A stretch of DNA of 64,000 nt. Source: Roridomyces roridus (taxonomy: Eukaryota; Basidiomycota; Agaricomycetes; Agaricales; Mycenaceae). The stretch is from contig JARKIF010000005.1 in NCBI GenBank assembly GCA_029378245.1, positions 496,001 through 560,000 on the forward strand. Direction: 5' to 3'. Below are positions 45,007 to 57,253 of this stretch, piece by piece; the stretch's first letter is position 1, and every line of letters starts with the position of its first letter. The notes under the pieces were generated by a model. It saw only the letters and a program-made list of their open reading frames with translations. It made no database searches and was not told where the DNA came from. The position numbers and the translations under genes were made by a program.

Positions 45007-47196
45007 ATGTCGCTCTTCAGCAAAAGGACAGCGACGTCTCCAGTCACCTCATACCTCTCCGCCTTCTCCAAGAATGACCCTCATGCTGTCGACGACGAGT
45101 CCAGCACCCCTGCGTCCTCGCTCTCCAGTTCCACCACCTCCGACAGCGAGGACACCGTCATCTACGACGACGATATTGATAATGCTGACGGACTAGCACT
45201 TCCCCCGCGTCCCCCCAACTCTTCCGAGGTCTTCTCGACCGTCCACACCGAGTTTGGTCACTGTTCCAACCCCAAGTACCGCTATTTATCCCAACACACG
45301 TCCGGTACTTCTATCCCAGGCCATGACGACCAAAATCCTGAGCCTCCTTACTATGTCTTGCTGTCCACCTACAGTAAGCCTGTTCTCATTCGCTCAGGGC
45401 ACTGTAGTGACTTTGACATAGTCAGCTATCTTCTTCTCATTTGTTTGGGGCACATCCGTGATTTTGTTGGGAAACGCATGCGACCGGCGGCATACCGTCA
45501 TCTTATGCCCAGCGATGTGCGTTTCCTGTGCAGCCGAATCTTGATTCTCTCTGACGCTCGTCTAGGGCTACGCCCCGCTCAACTCGGACTTTGACTCGTT
45601 CTACACGCGTCGGCTGAAAACCCGGATGGACGAGTGTTTTGGACAGCCAGTAACAGGAGTTGCTGGTCGCACGATACAAATCCTCGACCGCATTTCCCCC
45701 GACTTCAACCACAACCAGATACTTACCGGATCTCGCACCCGTGCCCTCAACATCTCTTCATACAACTACCTTGGCTTTGCCCAGGCTCACGGTGGATGTG
45801 CCGACGCCGTCGAAACTTGCATTCGGGAGCACGGAGTGTCGACCTGTGGCTCCCGTCTGGAAGGCGGTTCAAGCAATCTGCATGTCCTTGCCGAAGCTCT
45901 TGTGGCGAAATTTATGGGAATGGAGGATGCCCTCATTAGTTCCATGGGTTTCGCGACAAACTCGACGTTTATACCGGCGCTCGTGGGCAAGGGCTGTTTG
46001 GTCATCTCCGACGAGCTTAATCACGCGTCGATCCGATTCGGTGTACGGCTGTCGGGTGCGCAGGTCCGGATGTTCAAGCATAACGACATGGATGCGCTCG
46101 AGGCGTTGCTGCGGGAGGTCATCAGCCAAGGGCAACCGAAAACACATAGACCGTGGAGGAAGATTCTGGTCATCGTAGAAGGTCTCTATTCAATGGAAGG
46201 GACACTGGTCAATCTTCCCGGTGCGTATTCTGTGACGCGTCATCATTTGTCTTTTGACCCTCGTGGCAGCCATCATAGAGCTCAAGAAAAAGTACAAGGC
46301 AAGTTTTTTTTTTCTGTTTTGCGTTGTTTACATTAACGTTGTACCTAGTTTTACATCTGGGTTGACGAGGCGCACTCGATTGGTGCATTGGGGCCGCACG
46401 GACGGGGTGTCACGGACTATTTCAACATTCCGCCACGGTCGGTTGACATCCTCATGGGCACTTTTACGAAAAGTTTTGGCAGGTAGCCGACCATCTCAGT
46501 TCTCGCTACTTTCACTGACCGTTCAACAGCGCCGGGGGATACTTGGCGGGGAACAAGGACCTCATTGACTCGCTTCGGATACGAGGACATTCTGGGGCTT
46601 ACGCGGAAGCCATGACACCGCCCGTGTTAACCCAGGTGGTCGCCAGTATGGCCAGCATCATGGGCATCGCAACTCCCACCATGACCCGATTCGACAGCTC
46701 CTCCACATTGCAGCCGTCTGAGGCATACCACCACCCTGGCCCCGCTCCCATGTCCACCCTCCCGACGTGGCTCTGCCTGCCACCGCATCTCGCCGACGGC
46801 AGCGAGGGTACTTCGCGATTGCGACGCATCGCGTTCAATTCCCGATATCTGCACCAGGGTCTGATCAAGCTTGGCTTCATCACCTACGGGCATCCCGCCT
46901 CTCCCATTGTACCCCTCCTCATCTTCAACCCGGGCAAGATGAACATGTTCCACCGGCTGATGAAGGATCGACAGACCCCCATCGTCGTGGTGGTAGTTGC
47001 TTACCCTGCGACACCCCTCGTCTCAGGCCGGGTCCGGTTCTGTGTCAGCGCGGCGCATACAAAGGAGGATATCGATACTATATTGAGAGCGTGCGATGAG
47101 ATTGGAGACGTCCTTGATATCAGACACGGTGTGAGGCCGAGGTGGACTATCGATCAAGTGTGTGCGAGGGCCTTGGACCTGGTGCAGTTGTCTTGA
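45007..47196 (+). CDS. LCB2: Serine palmitoyltransferase subunit 2 (Lcb2)
   Basis: Lcb2 is the catalytic subunit that condenses serine with palmitoyl-CoA in the first step of sphingolipid synthesis, in the endoplasmic reticulum. The start [20 protein letters not shown] leads through an acidic Ser-rich region to a membrane helix ([20 protein letters not shown]). The PLP-enzyme core has [72 protein letters not shown] and [16 protein letters not shown], where the lysine binds PLP. The end includes [20 protein letters not shown] and [19 protein letters not shown]. About six introns interrupt it. The length (about 640 residues) is a little above yeast Lcb2. Confidence is high. Confidence 0.95.
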
Positions 47197-47350
47197 TCCT
47201 ATCTGGCTGGAAAAGTAGAACTTCATAAGTATCACAGTTGTATATAATCCCTTTAACAATTTGCTCGCTGGTCGCTCGTTTCTGCGGCAAAACGGATTGA
47301 CTACGAGAGGAATAAATTACATTCCGCGTACTTTTGGTTTTGCGACGCCG

Positions 47351-48517
47351 TCACTTGCGTCCTTTACCCTTGCTCTTCTTTTCCGAAGAGCTCAACTCCG
47401 CACCACTCATCTCCGAGAGCTCGTCACCGCTGGTCACATTGCCGCCCTTCTTGCTCTTGGATTTGCGCAAGTGGTGGTCCGGAATCCACTCCTCCTGGTA
47501 TCCACCAGCGCCCGTAGCAGTGACAGCTCCGACCGGTGCGCTAACGGCAGAGGCTGCGGGCTTCTTGCGGGGGCGGGACGTCCGTTTCGGCGCAAAGCTC
47601 TGGTAGGCAACGTATACGAGGCCACCGAGGAGGGCGATGGCCACCAGGTAGGTCGAAATCCTAAGTGCGGAATATTAGGTGACCGATTCGGGGCTTGGCC
47701 AAGCTGCACTCTTACATCTTGAAATCGAAAATGGAGAGCTCGGGTTCGACGACAGTAACGACAGAGTCATAAGCACTAGCACGCTGGAGGGTGTCCTTGG
47801 GGCGGCTGAGTGGCCGTGCTTTTCGAGGAAATGCTAGAAACACACCTCGAGAATATAGTCCAGCCAGACGTTAAGACGGATATCTCCGGGCTGGAAAGTG
47901 AAAAATGAGTGAAACGCTCCGGAAAACACGAAAGAAAAGGCACCTTGAACCTAAATGAATGAGTTGACCGTCATCAAAAGCGTCGAAAATCCAACTCACT
48001 CGCTGTAGAAGACGTAGGGAACCTGCGTCTTGACGTCGGGAATGAGACCAACGGAAAAGGTGTGGGCAGTGAGCTAAGATGATTCATGGGTGAGCCAGGA
48101 TGGAGGCGTTTAGACAAGACTCGCATTTTTAATGAGCGCGTCACTCTTGACATTGTATACGGCGCCGCCAACGCTGACGAGAGACACGTTCTTGCCGCTA
48201 TTGTTGCCCACCGTGAGGGTGATCGTATTCTTCTCACCATTGACGATGTCTAGCATGAGTTGAAGTCGAGTTTTAGGCCAATAGAAGAGACCACACGCAC
48301 GTCCGAAAGGGTTGCTTTCCAGGAAAGGCAGCGGAAACAACAACTGGGTCAGAAGAGAGTTCCTCTGCGGCAGGTGCGCCCTCCTCGGAGTCCAGCACCA
48401 CTACGTCGGATTTAAGCCACGGATTTGCGGCACGAGAGCGACGTTGTACACACCCTGGGCCGAGAAAGCGAGGGTGGCGAACGAGAGAGCAGTTGCCAGG
48501 AAAAGTCCTAAACGCAT
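47351..48517 (-). CDS. IRC22: Irc22 / translocon-associated protein alpha-like
   Basis: This family comprises ER membrane proteins related to subunit alpha of the translocon-associated complex. The start MRLGLFLATALSFATLAFSA is a signal peptide. An acidic luminal start follows (DSEEGAPAAEELSSDPV), then the domain with VNGEKNTITLTVGNN, GKNVSLVSVGGAVYNVKSDA and, after introns, HTFSVGLIPDVKTQVPYVF. A transmembrane helix (AIALLGGLVYVAYQSFAP) precedes a basic cytosolic tail ending KSKGKGRK. A single extra base near 48,320 breaks the frame between SAAFP and ESNPFG. The gene is tail to tail with LCB2, whose stop is 154 bp away. Confidence 0.85.
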
Positions 48518-48578
48518 CCTGTACCGTGACGAGAGGGCCGATGGAGAAAGTAAAGAGAGCAAGTGGAGAGTTTAGAGA

Positions 48579-50854
48579 GTGATGGCGACGTGTAGGCTGA
48601 CTAAGCAGCAGGAAGGCTTTCCCGGACCGCGTCCTCCCTTGCAGTATGCTCAAAATTGGCTCAAAATCGCTGTCGGAATGCCGCAAGTTCCTCCATACGC
48701 GTCTGGTTTCAAACGCCGTCTGTCGTGGGCGATACATAAGACGCGGCCATTTCTAAGTCTTGTCGGGTTCCCATGGCCAATTGGTTGCAACTCGCTCCCT
48801 CGTTCTCTCAGATTGTCACTAGCACTTTCGAGCATCTTTCTGTCTTCGAGGGTGTACCAGTACATTTCAGCATCCAGAGTGATGACCTTGCTTGGGTACC
48901 ATGTCCAGGACTGACGCACGTAGGCACACAATGTCACGTCGACCAGTCCCTTGTTCTCGCCTTTCAGTTTGCCTGGATTGATACTTCCCCGCTCCAAATG
49001 GAATGCCACTTTTCTTTGGATGTGGCTGGACAGAAAAACGAGTCGGTGCCATTCGATACTGGACTGCATGCATTTCACAATTTCCGCAGGCTACTTCAAT
49101 CGTCAACATGATATTGTTCTTATGAATCCTCTCTTCGCCGGTGCTCCCATCTTGTTTGTAGCTTCGAGACGCGTTGTTCAGCAGCTATTGGGAAACGAAG
49201 CAAAACTCCGGCTCGTCAAACCGGTCGAACTTACTCTCCAGTCGTGCGTTTCGTCCCTCATGGACACTTGGTCCCGTCTTAACAGTCTTTTAGACTCATA
49301 GGGGATAGCCTGGCATCCGCCAGCGGGGACGCTTGGAGAAGACACCGCCGCATTCTATCGCCAGCTTTCAATACCAGCTTGTACGTCTATCTGACGCTCG
49401 GATACGCGGATGCCAATTGCAATAGATACTCCTTGGCTTGGGACGAGGCGTCGGTGGCATACGAAGAAGTTGTTTATTCCGAGGGATGGCTCACGGAACG
49501 TCAATTCGATGTTTCCTCCATAAACCATATTGTCCACAAGGCAAGAAAAGTCCTCGGTCACTTGTTTTTCTAAACGTCCTCTACAGTTCTCGCTCATGAT
49601 GATCTCTCGCTGTGCCTTTGGAATTCCGCTTGCATATGAGGAACCGACATCCAATCCCGCCAATCCCGACTTCCCCGAAGCCCTGGTTAGGATCATCAAG
49701 GACTTTGTCTTGTTTGCGATCGTTCCTCGTAGGATGTTTAATCTTCCTTTCAAAAGGTATGGTCGCACGCTGATACGTTCTACCTCACACTCATAACCAG
49801 CAGACTGCGCATAGCAAAAATCTCGTGGCAAAAAGTCGAGTCTGAAATCAAAGCTCTGCTGCGGTCTCGGTCGTCACAAGAGTCGAAGGCCGGAGAGGAT
49901 AATGCTGATATATTGGGAAGGCTTGTATCGTCCTCTGGGAAGCTCGAGTTGACTCGGGAAGAGCTGGTGACATGCCACCTTTCGCAAGACTTGAACACGT
50001 ATTTACCTTGTCGCAGTTTGCCGATATATTCACTCTCATGTTTGCTGGCCACGGTGCGCGCATCTGTATCATTTTCTCGCAGAATACTGACGGCTTTTCA
50101 GAAACGACGGCCAGTGTAATCACAACAACGCTCGGTTATCTGGCCCTCTACCACCAAGAACAGGACGCCGTCGCTGCTGAGATCACTTCTGTCGTGGACG
50201 CTAGTGGGAATATAGTAAGAGTCATTCATTCTCGAGTCTATCCTTTACTGACAAACTAGCAGAGTTTCGCCAGCATGAGCAATCTACCAAAACTCCAAGC
50301 CTGTCTCACCGAGGCCCTCAGACTCATACGTGTGTTTCAGTCACTTTTATTTGCTCTCATCCGACAACACCATAGCCCCGCCGTTGTTCCTCCCCAGAGA
50401 TACGGAAGAAGACATTACCTTAGAGATTGAATACCCTGAGAAACGGCAGATAGTCGTGCCCCGCGGTTCCCGGATTATCATCGACATGGTGGCAACTCGT
50501 ACGTCCCCGCTCTACCCCACTTGTTTGTACTCAAAACCTGGTGCAGTTCGAAACCCGAGTTACTTCCCTAACCCAGACGTCTTCAAACCCTCCCGCTGGC
50601 TCGAGGACAACCATGACCCTGACGCGGTCATGTTTGGTGCTGGCCCGAGGCAATGTATAGGTCGAAGATTCGCCCAATCGACCATCATGCGTTTCGTGGC
50701 GTGCCTTCTTCGAGACTTTGAGGTTGACGCTCTGACCTTGCCCGGGGAGACCAGAGAGGAATACGAGGAGCGGATAATGACCAACGCCACGATGGCGGGC
50801 ACTTCGTTCACTTTGCAGGATGTGCCTCTTAGGATGACTAGGCGTATCAAATAA
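48579..50854 (+). CDS. Cytochrome P450 monooxygenase
   Basis: The three P450 signatures are visible: the I-helix oxygen motif AGHETTASVITTTL (joined over an intron), the ExxR of TEALRL and the heme loop FGAGPRQCIGRRFA with the ligand cysteine. Also present are GDSLASASGDAWRRHRRILS (C-helix), FGIPLAYEE, VPRGSRIIIDMVAT, RNPSYFPNPDVFKPSRWLED and a C-terminus ending RMTRRIK. The N-terminus is not settled. A hydrophobic run (SLRLSLALSSIFLSSRVY) in one frame is a likely membrane anchor, and the next block (SPFSLPGLILPRSKWN) is in another frame, so an intron or a base error lies near 48,915. Substrate and P450 family cannot be named from sequence alone. The start given is the first in-frame ATG and is uncertain. 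Confidence 0.85.
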
Positions 50855-51261
50855 ATTCATCATGCTCTCGCCTCCGATTTTCTGTTTGTCCCTGGTCTGC
50901 CTACGTACACGGCGTCGCGGCAGCAGGTTTTTCGGTGCAGACAAAAGTCTTGAGTTTCCGCAAGATTAGAGGCCAGGAGGACATTGTGAGATTGGAGTGC
51001 AATGACTCGGAGAAGGAACGGCATCTGTGCGACCTTGTCAAGGGGATTTTTGCTGAGAATACTGCTGTAGTGGGTAGGGAATGCATTCGTGGTGACAATG
51101 ACATAAGAGTTACGAAGAGCCGCGGCATGCCGGCACGGCGATCAAGACTACCAAATCCGGATACCTATCTGAAAGCAATTGCAGCATTACCACGTCCTTG
51201 ATTTAATGTTCTTGTGTACTAGTAATACAACTCTTTGCCCAATCAATTATGCAAAAGATGC
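50855..51261. other. Convergent intergenic region
   Basis: This lies between the 3' ends of the P450 gene (+) and the PNUTS-like gene (-). One ORF of about 75 codons runs on the minus strand and one of about 88 on the plus strand; neither shows a known motif. I take it to be 3' untranslated sequence of both genes. Confidence 0.4.
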
Positions 51262-53760
51262 TCAATAAGACATATCGTGGCTGTAGTCGCATTGATCTCC
51301 GTATTTGCATCTGTGATGGAGACATGATCAGTCTTTGCCTCAATTTTAGATGTTTGGTTTTGTGCTCGCCTTCCTGCTGCGAAGAAATTGCACAGTCTCC
51401 TTTTATTTGGTCTATAACCTTCTTCCATACCACCGCCCCGACCTCGGCCGCGACCACGCCCTCGTCCTCCACGGCCTGCGAACCAGCCGTTACGCTCTCC
51501 ACCGTCTTCTTGGAACGCGGCAGGTTGGCCATAGTCTGCACTAAACTGATTCAGCCCTGGCCAATCACCATACTGCGGCTGCTGCTGCTGCTGTAGGTGC
51601 ATCTGTTGCGGTATTTGCGCTTGCGCAATCTGCGCAAGGAGCTGCTGCAATTGTTCTGGCGGTAATTGTTGCATCATCGGATCAGCGGCGGCTGCCGCGG
51701 CAGCTGCATGTGTGGCGACATCTCCCTCTGAAGCCAGTTGGCCGACCAGGTCCGCAACCGACGTGTTTGGTGGTGGATCCTGTTGTATTGGCATAGGCGG
51801 TCCACTCCAGAACACAGCGTCGACTTCCGGCCCTGCAGTCATCTCGCGCACATCCTTGTCGATTTCCTCGTCAGCAACAATCTGTGACGGCTCTGCTGGT
51901 GAGTCTGGGATGGAAGAGGTCGACATGTAAAGCGACACAAGTGCCGTTTGCTCTCGCTGTTCCTGCGTCGCCTTCTCCTGGCTCTCCGCCCCACGCCCCT
52001 GATGGGGTATTTCCGCTGGAATCTCAATCGCTGAGGATGCACCGTCAGCAATCGGGTTCTGCAGTAAAGGGCGAGCACTCACGCAGTGGTTCCGTCCAGT
52101 CAATGGTCTCCTCGAACAAGTGCATATGGAGCGCTGCACCTTCACTCCGGTCGAGATCGCGGACGCTATGTGAACTATATACGCCACCCTGTACCAAAAA
52201 AGGAAAATTAACAAAAAAGTACGGTACGAGGCGGGAAGCAGTGCTGACATCAGAGTTCTCGTCGCCGTATATCGCACGCTCAATCAGCCGAACCGATTCA
52301 AGCTTGTCGTCGGGGGCCCAAGTGACTGTCTTGCGCGGCTTCCCAGACGCCGTGGTTGCCGAAGGCACCCCCATGTTCACGTCACCAGCACCAGCACTAC
52401 CATGTGGTGATGGCGTAGAGACGACGGCAAGCGGCGAGCCTCTGCGTGTCTTCATAGACTTGAGCGCCTCTTGAAATGGATCGATCGCGCTCGGCTGCGC
52501 GATGTTGACCATATCTTCCTTCTTCACCACGGGTGCAGGAGGCGCCTTCTTGAAACTCGGAAGCTTTGGCTTGGGTTTGGGGGCAGAAAAGAAGGAAGAG
52601 TCCGACTTGGCATCCTTGACGGCGGGAGCGGAGAATTTGCTTGTCGACAAGGACTCCTTCTCCTTCTTGACCACTGGCCGTGCGGCGGTACCCGTGGCAG
52701 CCTTCTTCAGCGGAGGGGCTGAAGATCGCGCTGGAGGATCTGTAAGCTTCCGCTTCTTCGATTTCGGGTCTGGAAAAAATGAAGACGTTGTTAATAACCT
52801 CGTAGATATAAATTCGCGTGACGTACCGTCCGCGACACCCTCTGGCTGTTTCTCGGTGACCATTTGGCGCCATCGGCGCTCGACGTTGGATGCCATATCC
52901 TTGATCGCTGCATTCGATTATTTCGGTTTCGATTTTGATTCAATGGAGAAGGCGCGGGAGAGAGGGAACATAAAGGGAAGGTCGTTAGATACATGCATTT
53001 TTCGATTTTAATACGGTGCTCATTGTCACGTAGAATAGTAATGCCTCTAACGGTGACACTGGTGGCCGCAAACCACGCGTTCACAGGATTCATAGGAGCG
53101 CGGAGACAAAGCACGGCAGATGAAGCAAGAACAAGAAACTCACCAGGCGAGGGCGGATCCTTGACCAGTTTGACAACAATCTTGCCCAGTTTAGACGTCT
53201 TGAGCGATTCCACAGTCATGGGTAGTCGGTCGATGATCTATGCGAGCTCACGATAGATTCGAGCAACAAACGGGTGACATACATGCAATAGGGGCATTAT
53301 GGTCTCGCCCAGTCCATCAGTGTCGCTCCCCTCGCGATTCGCCGTAAAAGCAGCCTTGAGCCACTCGCGCGTAATGTCCATCGCAGTGGTATTCTCTGCC
53401 CACGCGCGGAAATAGTGGTTTCCAGCACCATCCCTAATCTTTGTCAGGATCTCATGCCGTGTCGCCGCGTCAACATCCGCGACGCCATAGTCGAAAATGT
53501 GCGATACCAGGCCCTGGACGCCAGCAGCACCCGAGAAAGCCGAGGATTGCAACAATGGTCGAATGCCAGCAAGCATCGTCGCCCTTCGCTCCTGCGGGGT
53601 TTGGGTGGGAGGCGACGGCTGCAGCAGAGGCGCTGCTTGATGCTGCTGTTGCGGAGACTTGGAGGTCGAGGCTTGGGGCTGGTAATAGGCGCCCATGAGT
53701 GAGTTGTTCGTGGTAGGGGCGTGCAAGGCGTGTGGGGAGAGAGTGCCTTGTGGTTGCGTC

Positions 53761-53825
<65 letters not shown>

Positions 53826-54636
53826 AGAGAGAAAATATGACATGGGGAAGGAATTGTTGGGCCAGTGGTACTGTTGCTGGGCCGGTGGACGTTGTTGTGA
53901 CTGTTGCGGCTGCTGGCCGGTAGAGGCGAAATTGGATGATTGGGAGTAAGAATGATGTGAGCCATTGGAGGCAGAGCCGTTCATGGTCGTTAAAGCAGGG
54001 CTGCAAGACTGGTCAGTGATTTGAAAAAAAGGGAGACCGCTCGCACGACACCCCTCGGGGCGTCACCCCCCGAGCACCGCTCAGCGACACATGCATCCCC
54101 GAAAGAAAGAAACGAGAAGGACGCACTCTATCATCATGGGAGGAGTCTGGTGTTGTTGGTGGGACGACGCGCTATTTGTGCTCGTTGCGCCATTGAGGGT
54201 CGAGTAATTGGAAAGCGGGATCGGTTCCGGCGAATGCGAATGCGATGGCTGCGACGGTGGCCATCCGGAGGGGTAATATTGGGAGTTTCCGAAAAACCCC
54301 GGGTGGGTGAATGGGTAGAAGGATGACGGTTGACCAGGAGTGGATGACGAGGCAGCAGCGGATGAAGACGAAGCAACTGCACAGGTCTCTTAGAGGGATT
54401 GCTGGCGGCAAAGGAATGGGAGACTGACCTGGCAAGTCGGCGAGACTGGTGAAGTCGGAGAGATCGAGCGTTGCTTGTTGATGTGGCTGCTGGGGTGACG
54501 CAGCAGGCTGAGCTGGCTGTTGCTGCTGCTGCTTCGGCCACTCTGAGGGATGCGGTGGTGAATGGTGAACGGGATGACGAGGCGATTCTGGCGGGTGCTG
54601 CTGCAGCCAGGCGTAGATACTCGACGACGACTCCAT
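51262..54636 (-). CDS. PNUTS (PPP1R10)-like protein phosphatase 1 targeting subunit
   Basis: PNUTS brings PP1 to chromatin and to RNA polymerase II at transcript ends. The order of parts matches it. The start MESSSSIYAWLQQHPPESPR opens a Gln/Pro/Ser-rich N-terminus with a poly-Gln run coded by (CAG)20. A TFIIS-N (LW) domain follows (RLPMTVESLKTSKLGKIVVK and MASNVERRWRQMV). A Lys/Ser/Pro linker leads to RKTVTWAPDDKLESVRLIER, which contains the KTVTW form of the RVxF PP1-docking motif, the same form as in PNUTS. Then come acidic/Gln stretches, an RGG-like run of GRGRGRGRGRGG, and a C-terminal CCCH zinc finger (C-x7-C-x5-C-x3-H). The last intron appears to start GCGAGC, a GC donor. A single-base frame break is near 54,300. 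Family assignment is by domain order and the docking motif; sequence identity is low outside them. Confidence 0.82.
53763..53822. repeat. (CTG)20 microsatellite coding for poly-Gln
   Basis: Twenty perfect CTG triplets on the plus strand, 60 nt, read as CAG on the coding minus strand and give a run of about 21 glutamines (with an adjacent CAA) in the PNUTS-like protein. There are no interruptions within the run, so length changes between isolates are likely. Confidence 0.95.
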
Positions 54637-54858
54637 TTCTCGTCAGACTCTTTTTTTGTTTTCTTAAACGGCAGACAGCCAATGGCAGTGGCTTATCGGG
54701 TGGGTGTTGGCTGACAAGAATGGTCTGGCCAACTCCGAGCCCGCTCCGTCCTGCAAGCGTTCTGTGTTCTTGCCAGAAGGCGCCTTTGCACAAGAAACGT
54801 GTGACTATGTGACTGATCTACACAAAAAGGTCTCACTCTTCTTCAACAACTTACCACA

Positions 54859-55865
54859 ATGGCTGTCGACGACCTGCAGCTCGAGGTTTGTCCTGGGCCC
54901 CACCCCCTGCACCCGTCTGACCCTTCTTTAGTTTGCCGCAGGCATTGCCGCGACGTCAGAGCAGATGCGTAAAGCGGGCGAGATGATGCTCGAGTCTGCG
55001 AAAATAGCCTCTCAGTATGCTCAAGCACTCTGTCCCGGTGGCATTCCAGCGAGCAAGCTCAAGGCTATTGCCTCCTCTGCTGGCGAAGCCGAGCCAGTCA
55101 CCAATGGCAAACGCAAGCGCATCGTCAAAAAGAAGGATCCCAACGCGCCCAAGCGGCCCGCGTCTTCCTACCTCATGTTCCAGAACGACATACGCAAGGA
55201 GCTCAAGGAGAAATTCCCCAACCTGAGCCACACGGAATTGATCGACCTAATCAAGACGCAGTGGAAAGATATGCCCGAGGCAAAGAGACAGGTCAGTCGG
55301 ACCACTCTTGCATCGCGACTACGCGTCTGACGCGTCCCCGAAGAAATACAGTGACCAGGTAGTCAGGGACAAGGAGAGATATGCCGCAGAGAAATCCGCG
55401 TATGACTGCCCGCTCACCTGAGGAGGTCGCACGTGCCTAACGCCAAGGTCGAAGCCGAAGCCGCGGTAAGTAGTGGCTCCAGCAATCTGTGCTTCTGTGC
55501 TCATCTTCTGTCCACAGCTCAAGAAACCGCGTCAGCGCAAATCAAAAGCCGAAAAAGTCGTCACTCCCGCCGTTGTCGCCCCCGCGACGGACGAAGAGGC
55601 GCCTCGCACCTCGGAAGGTGAAGAAGACGACGACGAGGAGGATGAGGATGAGGAAGAAGAAGAGGAACGCAAGCCCCAACGCTCGGCTGCACCAGCCCGC
55701 GCTTCCACGACTTCTGAAGATGAAGACGAGGAGGACGAGGACGAAGAGGAGGAGGAGGAAGAGGAACCTGCACCAAAAAAGCTCAAGGTCGCCTCCAAGC
55801 CCGTGCCCGTGTCCAAGTCCAAGCCTGCTCCCGTGAAGGAGAAGAAGAAATCGTCCAAGGCATGA
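54859..55865 (+). CDS. HMG-box protein with acidic tail
   Basis: A single HMG box binds and bends DNA: KKKDPNAPKRPASSYLMF, RKELKEKFPNLSHTELIDL and TQWKDMPEAKRQKYSDQV. The N-terminus, MAVDDLQLEFAAGIAATSEQ, is a short helical region. Behind the box come EVARANAKVEAEA and a tail of alternating acidic blocks (EEDDDEEDEDEEEEEE) and Lys/Pro-rich segments that ends KKKSSKA. Such tails tune DNA binding and may direct to the nucleus. Extra T bases at about 55,406 and 55,438 break the frame between SAYD, ARSPEEVARA and NAKVEAEAA; both read cleanly if removed. Introns follow residue 9 and the box. The gene is head to head with the PNUTS-like gene, about 220 bp apart. Confidence 0.88.
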
Positions 55866-56179
55866 TGAAAAACTGAATTATTCATATATACCGCTGCTAT
55901 TGCTCCTAGTGTACTTTGCCCTTACTTACCGCCTATTGTGGCATTCCAGCTCGTACCACTGCTTGTTTCTCAAGACAATGAACTTTCCGTGCGACAGATC
56001 AGTATGATTGCATCCGAGTTACTTCTTTCAAGCTACCATGTCGCCTGTGGCTCGAATCTCCCTGCGTCCCGACAGTGAAGGAGAAGAAATGCAAGACCCG
56101 TGTTTCGAAGCCCATGAAGCAAAAACGCGAAGACTTTCGAAGATTGACAAGTTAGACCTGAGCTCTATGAATTGAAAAA
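55866..56179. other. Intergenic, no gene called
   Basis: About 0.3 kb between the HMG-box gene and the decayed gene copy at 56.2 kb. It holds the 3' untranslated region of the HMG gene, including ATTCATATATA shortly after the stop. Nothing else was recognised. Confidence 0.4.
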
Positions 56180-57160
56180 CTTTTTATCTTCGCCAGGTCG
56201 ATCACATGAATTGGTCCGTGGGCTGTTCGTCGGCGCGTCGCGCGTTATTTTTTGGCTGTGTTGGGTGGGACTCTTACGTATAGAAGCCAGTCTCCTGCTT
56301 TTGCCCATCATTTTCGTGCTCTCTACATGCCAGCTCCGTCCTCTGACCTCCTTCTTCACCGCCCCTCCTCCCGTGCCCGTTCCCGCCCCCGTCGCGTCGC
56401 CAGTTCCTACCACCTTGCCCCCGGCGTTGGACTAGAAGACCGTCAAGCTCGAGTGGACCGTAATATCTTTCTCCGTGCGTCGCCTTTCCTATCTATTTCT
56501 TCGTTGAACCACGCTCAACCCCATTCTTCCCTAGCCGTCCAACGCTGCCAAATACACTCTTCTACCGTTGGTCAAAGAAGCACTTTGTTGTTTGGTGCGT
56601 TCTTCATTATCTCGCCCATTGTTATCTGGCTTGCTAACACACTCGCAACGCATATTCGCTCCCGACATCGCGCTGCCATACAAAAATCTAGATGAGATGA
56701 CGGGCGCCTTGGTGTTGTTCAGGATGTCGTTTGGCCAGCTTGCTCCACCGGTGCGTTCCTCGTTGGCTCGCACAATTCCCTTTTTCTGACGATTTGACCG
56801 CCTCTGGACGAGATCACCTGTGCGATGGTGCTATACAAGGATTCTTGTGATGCTTATTTTTTACTCGTGCTCAAGGTTTACTCCCGCCTGCCGTCGACAC
56901 CATCTCTGCCACCGCCACGGCGTCGCCATGCGACCCCCATATGCCAGCAGAGACTCGGAACATGCCGCCTCGCGTTCAGCTCCTTCATCAGACATCTCGT
57001 GTCTCGGAACGTGTCCGCAGTCGAACGGCGCCTCAGGAGCCTCCGGTCCGGCAGCCTGTTTTACCTTGCTTGTTGGACATGCTGCTAGACGTATGCGCTT
57101 CCGTAGCAGCACGCTCAGCAAACAGTTGCCCAGCCTCGTAAGCCTCATCGTCGTGCTGGA
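56180..57160 (+). pseudogene. Decayed inverted copy of the 602-2296 gene
   Basis: Blocks of this stretch match the minus strand of 1.1-2.45 kb in the same order: the promoter (GATCACATGAATT, GACTCTTACGTATAGAAGCC), exon 1 (PVASPVPTTLPPALD), the small exons (SSTVGQRS, DIALPYKNLDEMTGALVLFR) and the last exon (LHQTSRVSERVRSRTAPQEP). The start codon with the first hydrophobic segment is missing. A stop follows directly after PPALD, where the middle of exon 1 (about 300 bp, including the second membrane helix) and part of the following sequence are also lost. The frames no longer join. The copy lies about 54 kb away in opposite orientation, so the two could pair or recombine. Confidence 0.85.
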
Positions 57161-57253
57161 AATCTCTCTCTTATCTCAAATAATATAGTTTCTCTGTATT
57201 CTTAGACTACACAAATACACTGCTTCATTTCGGACTGCATCACCCCGTCGCGG

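Noticed and set aside
53732..53923. Poly-Ala ORF on the plus strand
   Set aside because: It comes from reading the (CTG)20 run in another frame and strand. The Gln frame on the minus strand is part of a gene with recognised domains.
55532..55885. Ser-rich ORF on the minus strand
   Set aside because: It is the complement of the acidic tail of the HMG-box gene. Po-Glu codons read backward give Ser and Leu runs.
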